A program made the position numbers and the translations under genes. From Chitinophagales bacterium (GTDB lineage: Bacteria > Bacteroidota > Bacteroidia > Chitinophagales > Chitinophagaceae), in contig JAURJU010000064.1 of assembly GCA_030832085.1 (NCBI GenBank), forward strand, positions 62,001 to 126,000: a stretch of 64,000 bases of DNA, in the 5' to 3' direction. Positions 60,104 to 64,000 of the stretch are shown piece after piece (positions within the stretch are counted from its first letter, which is position 1; each line of letters begins with the position of its first letter). The notes below the pieces were generated by a model that saw nothing but the letters and a program-made list of their open reading frames with translations, ran no database searches and was not told the DNA's origin.

Positions 60104-61151
60104 TTGAATTTTTTATGAGCAATTTTGCATTTTCATGGTCATTGACATTTTCCGCAGCCACAACCATTATTGTAGGTTTGGGATCATTTCTTTTTTCAAG
60201 ACCTTTTCTGTATAGCTTGTCATAATACTTTAGCAGAATATCAAAGCAACCGCGCACGTCATCCCCGGACAGGTTTTCGACTGCTGTTTTTGTTTCAAGC
60301 CCTCCCAATCTTTTTTGTATTCTTAGGATTGCATCATTCAGTGCTGTACGATCCAGCCTTCCATAGGTGTTCACCAAATAGTCAAGACGTGACCCAAATG
60401 GGATATCCAAAAAGCAAATATCACAGGTGCGCATATGTGTCCAAAGCGTCTGTGGTATATTAACGGTTCCAATTCTTTGGCTTTCATCTTCCAGCCAGAT
60501 TTTTTTTTCTGGATATTTATCTTGTGTCTGTTTGATGGCAACGGCCAGTTTGTTCTCAAACATTTCCTGGCTTGGTTGTTTTGGCAGCCCTATGTTTCCG
60601 AATGCCGAACCCTTGTGCCCGGCCAATCCCTCAAGGTCAACAACAGCCTCTTTCATGTCTTGAAGCGCATGCAATACAATGGTTTTTCCCGATCCGGTGT
60701 TTCCGCCCAGTATTCGAAAGGGAAACGGCTTTTCAAATTCTCTCAGCACCCAATTTCTAAAAGACTTGTAACCCCCAGCCAATGTATATACCTTGAATCC
60801 ATAGAGATCGAGCAGCCAAGCAACTGCGCCACTCCGCATCCCCCCGCGCCAGCAATGTACCAATATGGTCTTGTTTGATTTGTTTTCTCTGGTGATGGTT
60901 GTTTCGGCAGACACCAACATGTCTTTCATCTTGGGTCCAAAATACTCAAGACCTTTTTTGATGGCATCTTCTCTTGAGGACTGCTTGTAAATGGTTCCTA
61001 CTGCAGCGCGCTCCTCGTTGTTGAAGAGTGGTAATGATATGGCATTTGGAATGTGCGCGTGCGCATACTCGGCATCACTTCGCACATCAATGATGGGATA
61101 TTTGCTGGAGAGTTGAATGAATTCTGCAACCGAAATTTTTTCTATTCCCAT
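60090..61151 (-). CDS. mnmH: tRNA 2-selenouridine synthase
   Basis: A 353-residue MnmH/SelU, which replaces sulfur by selenium at the wobble 2-thiouridine of Lys/Glu/Gln tRNAs. The N-terminal rhodanese domain (1-130) carries the catalytic Cys in [18 protein letters not shown], preceded by [19 protein letters not shown]. The C-terminal half is a P-loop domain with [30 protein letters not shown] and [10 protein letters not shown]. It is the first gene of the mnmH-selD pair and lies 16 bases downstream of rho, so it may ride on the rho transcript. Confidence 0.95.
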   Translation of the reverse strand: MGIEKISVAEFIQLSSKYPIIDVRSDAEYAHAHIPNAISLPLFNNEERAAVGTIYKQSSREDAIKKGLEYFGPKMKDMLVSAETTITRENKSNKTILVHCWRGGMRSGAVAWLLDLYGFKVYTLAGGYKSFRNWVLREFEKPFPFRILGGNTGSGKTIVLHALQDMKEAVVDLEGLAGHKGSAFGNIGLPKQPSQEMFENKLAVAIKQTQDKYPEKKIWLEDESQRIGTVNIPQTLWTHMRTCDICFLDIPFGSRLDYLVNTYGRLDRTALNDAILRIQKRLGGLETKTAVENLSGDDVRGCFDILLKYYDKLYRKGLEKRNDPKPTIMVVAAENVNDHENAKLLIKNSNGRD

Positions 61152-61167
61152 TTTGTATGGATGTGCA

Positions 61168-62847
61168 TCACTTGTTCATGGTGGCAAGAAACTCCTGGTT
61201 GTCTCTTGAACCTTTCATTTGTTTGATGAGAAGGTTCATTGCCTCTTCGCTGTTCATGTCTGCAATGTGGTTCCTGATGATCCACATTTTCTGCAATACA
61301 TCTTTTTCAAGGAGAAGGTCTTCCCTTCTTGTTGATGACGCGGTAAGGTCGATGGCAGGGAACATGCGCCTGTTGGCCAAACGCCTGTCAAGCACCAATT
61401 CCATATTGCCCGTTCCCTTGAATTCTTCAAATATCACTTCATCCATTTTGCTGCCCGTGTCAATCAGTGCTGTGGCAAGTATGGTCAAGGATCCTCCATT
61501 TTCCACTTTTCTTGCTGCTCCAAAGAATTGTTTTGGTTTTTGCATGGCATTGGCTTCAACACCCCCAGACAACACCTTTCCGGATGAGGGCGCTACCGTA
61601 TTGTGTGCTCTTGCAAGCCTAGTAATGGAATCCAGCAAGATCACGACATCGTGTCCACATTCTACCAATCTTTTTGCCTTTTGAAGGGCCATGGTAGAGA
61701 CTTTTACATGCTTGTCTGCGGGTTCATCAAAGGTTGATGCAAGAACTTCTGCCCGCACGCTCCTTTCCATGTCTGTTACCTCTTCCGGGCGTTCGTCAAT
61801 CAACACCACCATCAAATAACATTCTGGATGGTTCGAGGCAATTGCATTGGCAACCTCTTTGAGCAACATGGTTTTACCCACCTTTGGTTGTGCAACAATC
61901 AGACCCCTTTGACCCTTTCCCAGCGGTGTAAAAAGATCCATCATTCTGGTTGAATAATTGTCTTGCTTGGTGTACAAGTTGAACTTTTCAAAAGGAAACA
62001 ATGGTGTCAGGTAGTCGAAAGGAACCCTGTCGCGCACATCGTCTGGCAATCGACCATTAACGGTATCCACTTTCAACAGGGCAAAATATTTTTCTCCTTC
62101 TTTTGGAGGACGAACGCTTCCGGTAATGGTATCGCCGGTTTTAATTCCAAACAATTTGATCTGGGAAGGAGAGACATATACATCGTCCGGGGATGACAAA
62201 TAATTGTAATCACTGCTTCTCAAGAAACCATAACCATCTGGCATCATTTCCAATACACCCTCACCCAAAATGGCGCCGTCAAATTCAACATTGAATACGG
62301 GCTCTTTTTTGATGAAGAGTTGTTTTGAAGGCACCTCTTCCTGTGCAATGGTATTTTCCGGTGATTGCGGCTCTTCCCCATCATTTGAAACCTCCTGCAG
62401 TTTTGCTTGATCGGGCTGCACCATTGTTGTTTGTGCAGGAATGGGTTTAATTTTTTTGATGGGTTGCTTTTCTATTTTTACAACCGGAGTTTCTGTTTCT
62501 TGCTGAACTGGAGTGGCAGATGCAGGCGGCCTTCCTCTTTTTGCAACCTTTTTTTCCAATTTAGGTGCTTCTGTTCCCCCTATAACCTCACTGCTGGCAT
62601 CTTCCGATTCTACAATCGCCTCTTCGGTACTGTTGGCTGTTGTAGTTTTTACAATCCGCTTCTTCCTCACCACCTTTTCTTCCTTGCCTTCGGCTTTTGT
62701 AACACTGTTCAAGATGGCCTGTTTATCAAGAATCTTATAAATCAGATCTTGTTTTTCCATTTTCTTCACCCCTGTTATTTTGAGTTCTTCTGCGATATCA
62801 AGCAGTTCTGGAACAAGCATGTCGTTCAGCTGTAGAATGTCGTACAT
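61168..62847 (-). CDS. rho: Transcription termination factor Rho with long disordered N-terminal insert
   Basis: A 559-residue Rho hexameric RNA translocase. I start at [26 protein letters not shown]; the 61 codons above it in the track are unsupported. After the N-terminal helical domain (1-45) comes an insert of about 120 residues rich in Lys, Glu, Pro, Gln and Thr, without predicted fold. Then the RNA-binding cold-shock-like domain ([31 protein letters not shown]) and the ATPase (Walker [17 protein letters not shown], Walker [19 protein letters not shown] loops [18 protein letters not shown]). E. coli Rho has 419 residues, so the insert accounts for the difference. It is transcribed divergently from asnS. 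Confidence 0.95.
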   Translation of the reverse strand: MYDILQLNDMLVPELLDIAEELKITGVKKMEKQDLIYKILDKQAILNSVTKAEGKEEKVVRKKRIVKTTTANSTEEAIVESEDASSEVIGGTEAPKLEKKVAKRGRPPASATPVQQETETPVVKIEKQPIKKIKPIPAQTTMVQPDQAKLQEVSNDGEEPQSPENTIAQEEVPSKQLFIKKEPVFNVEFDGAILGEGVLEMMPDGYGFLRSSDYNYLSSPDDVYVSPSQIKLFGIKTGDTITGSVRPPKEGEKYFALLKVDTVNGRLPDDVRDRVPFDYLTPLFPFEKFNLYTKQDNYSTRMMDLFTPLGKGQRGLIVAQPKVGKTMLLKEVANAIASNHPECYLMVVLIDERPEEVTDMERSVRAEVLASTFDEPADKHVKVSTMALQKAKRLVECGHDVVILLDSITRLARAHNTVAPSSGKVLSGGVEANAMQKPKQFFGAARKVENGGSLTILATALIDTGSKMDEVIFEEFKGTGNMELVLDRRLANRRMFPAIDLTASSTRREDLLLEKDVLQKMWIIRNHIADMNSEEAMNLLIKQMKGSRDNQEFLATMNK

Positions 62848-63046
62848 AAATGATGTTTGGATAATAGCTCCCAAAGGGGAAATGACAGAATAATGATGAT
62901 GAATGTGAATGGAAAACGATGTGTGGAGTTGTGCTGACCTGATTCTTGCTCCTGTTTCCGATGGCAATATTAAGCCTTTTTCAATTTTAAAAAAAATATT
63001 TACCCATCTTATCCCCGAATCATCTCCCACGCTATATTGTATTTGT

Positions 63047-63054
63047 TACCTTTG
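63047..63054 (+). promoter_or_regulatory. -7 element of asnS
   Basis: TACCTTTG lies 19 bases before the asnS ATG. It is the only forward-strand element I recognise in the 226-base rho/asnS gap. Confidence 0.55.
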
Positions 63055-63073
63055 CGACAAGAAAAATTACGTT

Positions 63074-64000
63074 ATGTTCAACAAGCGCATCAAGATCAGG
63101 GAATTGTTGCTCCAGCCGCCAGGCCAGAAAAATATTGTTGTCATGGGCTGGGTCAGGACCTTTAGGAACAATCAGTTCATAGCCCTGAACGATGGGTCAA
63201 CCAACACGAACATACAGGTTGTTGCACCGCTTGGTCAATTTGATGACGAATTGTTAAAGCGAATAACCACCAGCGCTTCACTTAAAATTACCGGTTCTCT
63301 GGTTGCCTCTCAGGGCAAGGGCCAAACCGTGGAACTGGTAGCAGATGCAATTGAGGTTTTAGGAGATTCAGACGCTGAACGCTATCCGCTTCAACCCAAA
63401 AAGCACAGCCTAGAGTTTTTGAGGGAAAAGGCACACCTGCGTTTCAGGACCAATACATTTGGATCTGTTTTCAGGGTAAGGCATGCCCTCGCTTTTGCCA
63501 TTCACCGGTTTTTTCACGAAAAGGGATTTCTTTACATGCACACCCCGATCGTCACTGCCAGTGATGCCGAGGGGGCCGGAGAAATGTTCAGGGTTACTAC
63601 GCTTCCTTTTGATAACCCACCCCGCGACGAGCAAGGTGGCATCGATTTTAAGGAAGATTTTTTCGGTCGAAGCACCAATCTTACCGTCAGCGGTCAATTG
63701 GAGGGTGAACTGGGCGCCACGGCATTTGGTGAGGTCTATACGTTTGGGCCTACGTTCCGTGCAGAGAATTCAAATACCACCCGCCATTTGGCAGAATTTT
63801 GGATGATTGAACCCGAGATGGCCTTCTGTGATCTTGAGGACAACATGCATCTTGCTGAAGCATTCATCAAGTACATCATCCGGTTTGCCATGGACAACAA
63901 CATGGATGACCTTCAATTCCTGGACCAGCGTCTTGCCGAAGAAGAAAAGCAACTTCCAGCAGACAAGCGCAGCGAAATGGGTTTGATTGAGAAGTTGAAT
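63074..64000 (+). CDS. asnS: Asparaginyl-tRNA synthetase (5' part, 3' end outside window)
   Basis: The first 309 codons of AsnRS, missing from the ORF track because the frame stays open to the window edge. The N-terminal OB fold that binds the anticodon reads [20 protein letters not shown]. The class II core begins at [20 protein letters not shown]; motif 2 is [26 protein letters not shown]. The Asn-specific (not Asp) assignment rests on the TSGQLEGE-like block [17 protein letters not shown] and the [20 protein letters not shown] context. Motif 3 lies beyond the window. Transcribed divergently from rho. Confidence 0.94.
   Translation, partial: MFNKRIKIRELLLQPPGQKNIVVMGWVRTFRNNQFIALNDGSTNTNIQVVAPLGQFDDELLKRITTSASLKITGSLVASQGKGQTVELVADAIEVLGDSDAERYPLQPKKHSLEFLREKAHLRFRTNTFGSVFRVRHALAFAIHRFFHEKGFLYMHTPIVTASDAEGAGEMFRVTTLPFDNPPRDEQGGIDFKEDFFGRSTNLTVSGQLEGELGATAFGEVYTFGPTFRAENSNTTRHLAEFWMIEPEMAFCDLEDNMHLAEAFIKYIIRFAMDNNMDDLQFLDQRLAEEEKQLPADKRSEMGLIEKLN

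Noticed and set aside
1-64000. CRISPR arrays, insertion sequences, prophage, tRNA or rRNA genes
   Set aside because: I looked for spaced direct repeats, transposase motifs, integrase genes and tRNA T-arm patterns and saw none.

Overview
The window reads as chromosome from a member of the Bacteroidota, most likely a Chitinophagales/Chitinophagaceae-type soil or freshwater organism. Three things point there. Several families are largely confined to this phylum (DUF5606, DUF2480, IPExxxVDY, the ThuA/propeller/cytochrome fusion, the two-component-regulator propeller fused to a Y_Y_Y domain). Promoters match the phylum consensus TAnnTTTG. Shine-Dalgarno sequences are mostly absent. No insertion sequence, prophage, CRISPR array, rRNA or tRNA was seen. 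The window opens inside recA and closes inside asnS.

Layout. 0-20.6 kb is mostly forward-strand housekeeping: recA (3' part), mgsA, an exported amidase, uvrB, a DUF1080/PA14 protein, a PLP decarboxylase, a propeller-cupredoxin fusion, an esterase, polA, lipid enzymes, a DsbA-like protein and an M3 peptidase. Within it lies a small divergent metal locus (SCO1 and a Fur-family regulator facing a MerC-domain protein) with a palindromic operator candidate. 19.7-32.2 kb is a carbohydrate region. It holds three sugar isomerase/epimerase-type TIM barrels, a Gfo/Idh/MocA oxidoreductase, a GMC oxidoreductase, DUF1080 proteins, c-type cytochromes, a ThuA fusion and an MFS transporter. Together these suggest oxidative processing of glycosides through keto-sugar intermediates. 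32.2-36.4 kb carries an inositol-phosphatase-like gene, thiL and a GH95-like glycosidase.

36.4-46.3 kb is the most unusual part: one reverse-strand operon of six genes. Two long paralogues each carry a periplasmic propeller, one membrane span and a SpoIIE-type PP2C phosphatase. They are followed by an RsbW-like kinase, a STAS antagonist, a GAF-PAS-class III cyclase-HD protein and a TMEM175-like potassium channel. It looks like a two-input partner-switching system whose output may be cyclic nucleotide and ion flux rather than a sigma factor.

46.4-53.2 kb holds a nitrilase-family amidase, recX, dnaN, a desaturase, kdsB, DUF2480 and a PpiD-like foldase. The 649-base gap after it (53.22-53.87 kb) has six DnaA-box-like 9-mers, one of them perfect, next to an AT-rich tract. 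I propose this as the chromosomal replication origin. 53.9-64 kb holds a HAD hydrolase, feoB, an M28 peptidase, an IPExxxVDY protein, a pterin dehydratase, the selD-mnmH selenouridine pair, rho with a long disordered insert, and asnS.

A recurring pattern is TAnnTTTG placed about four bases before the start codon (uvrB, polA, the inositol-phosphatase-like gene, the DUF2480 gene). This suggests that several of these mRNAs are leaderless. All calls come from reading the sequence and the supplied translations; no database search was run.
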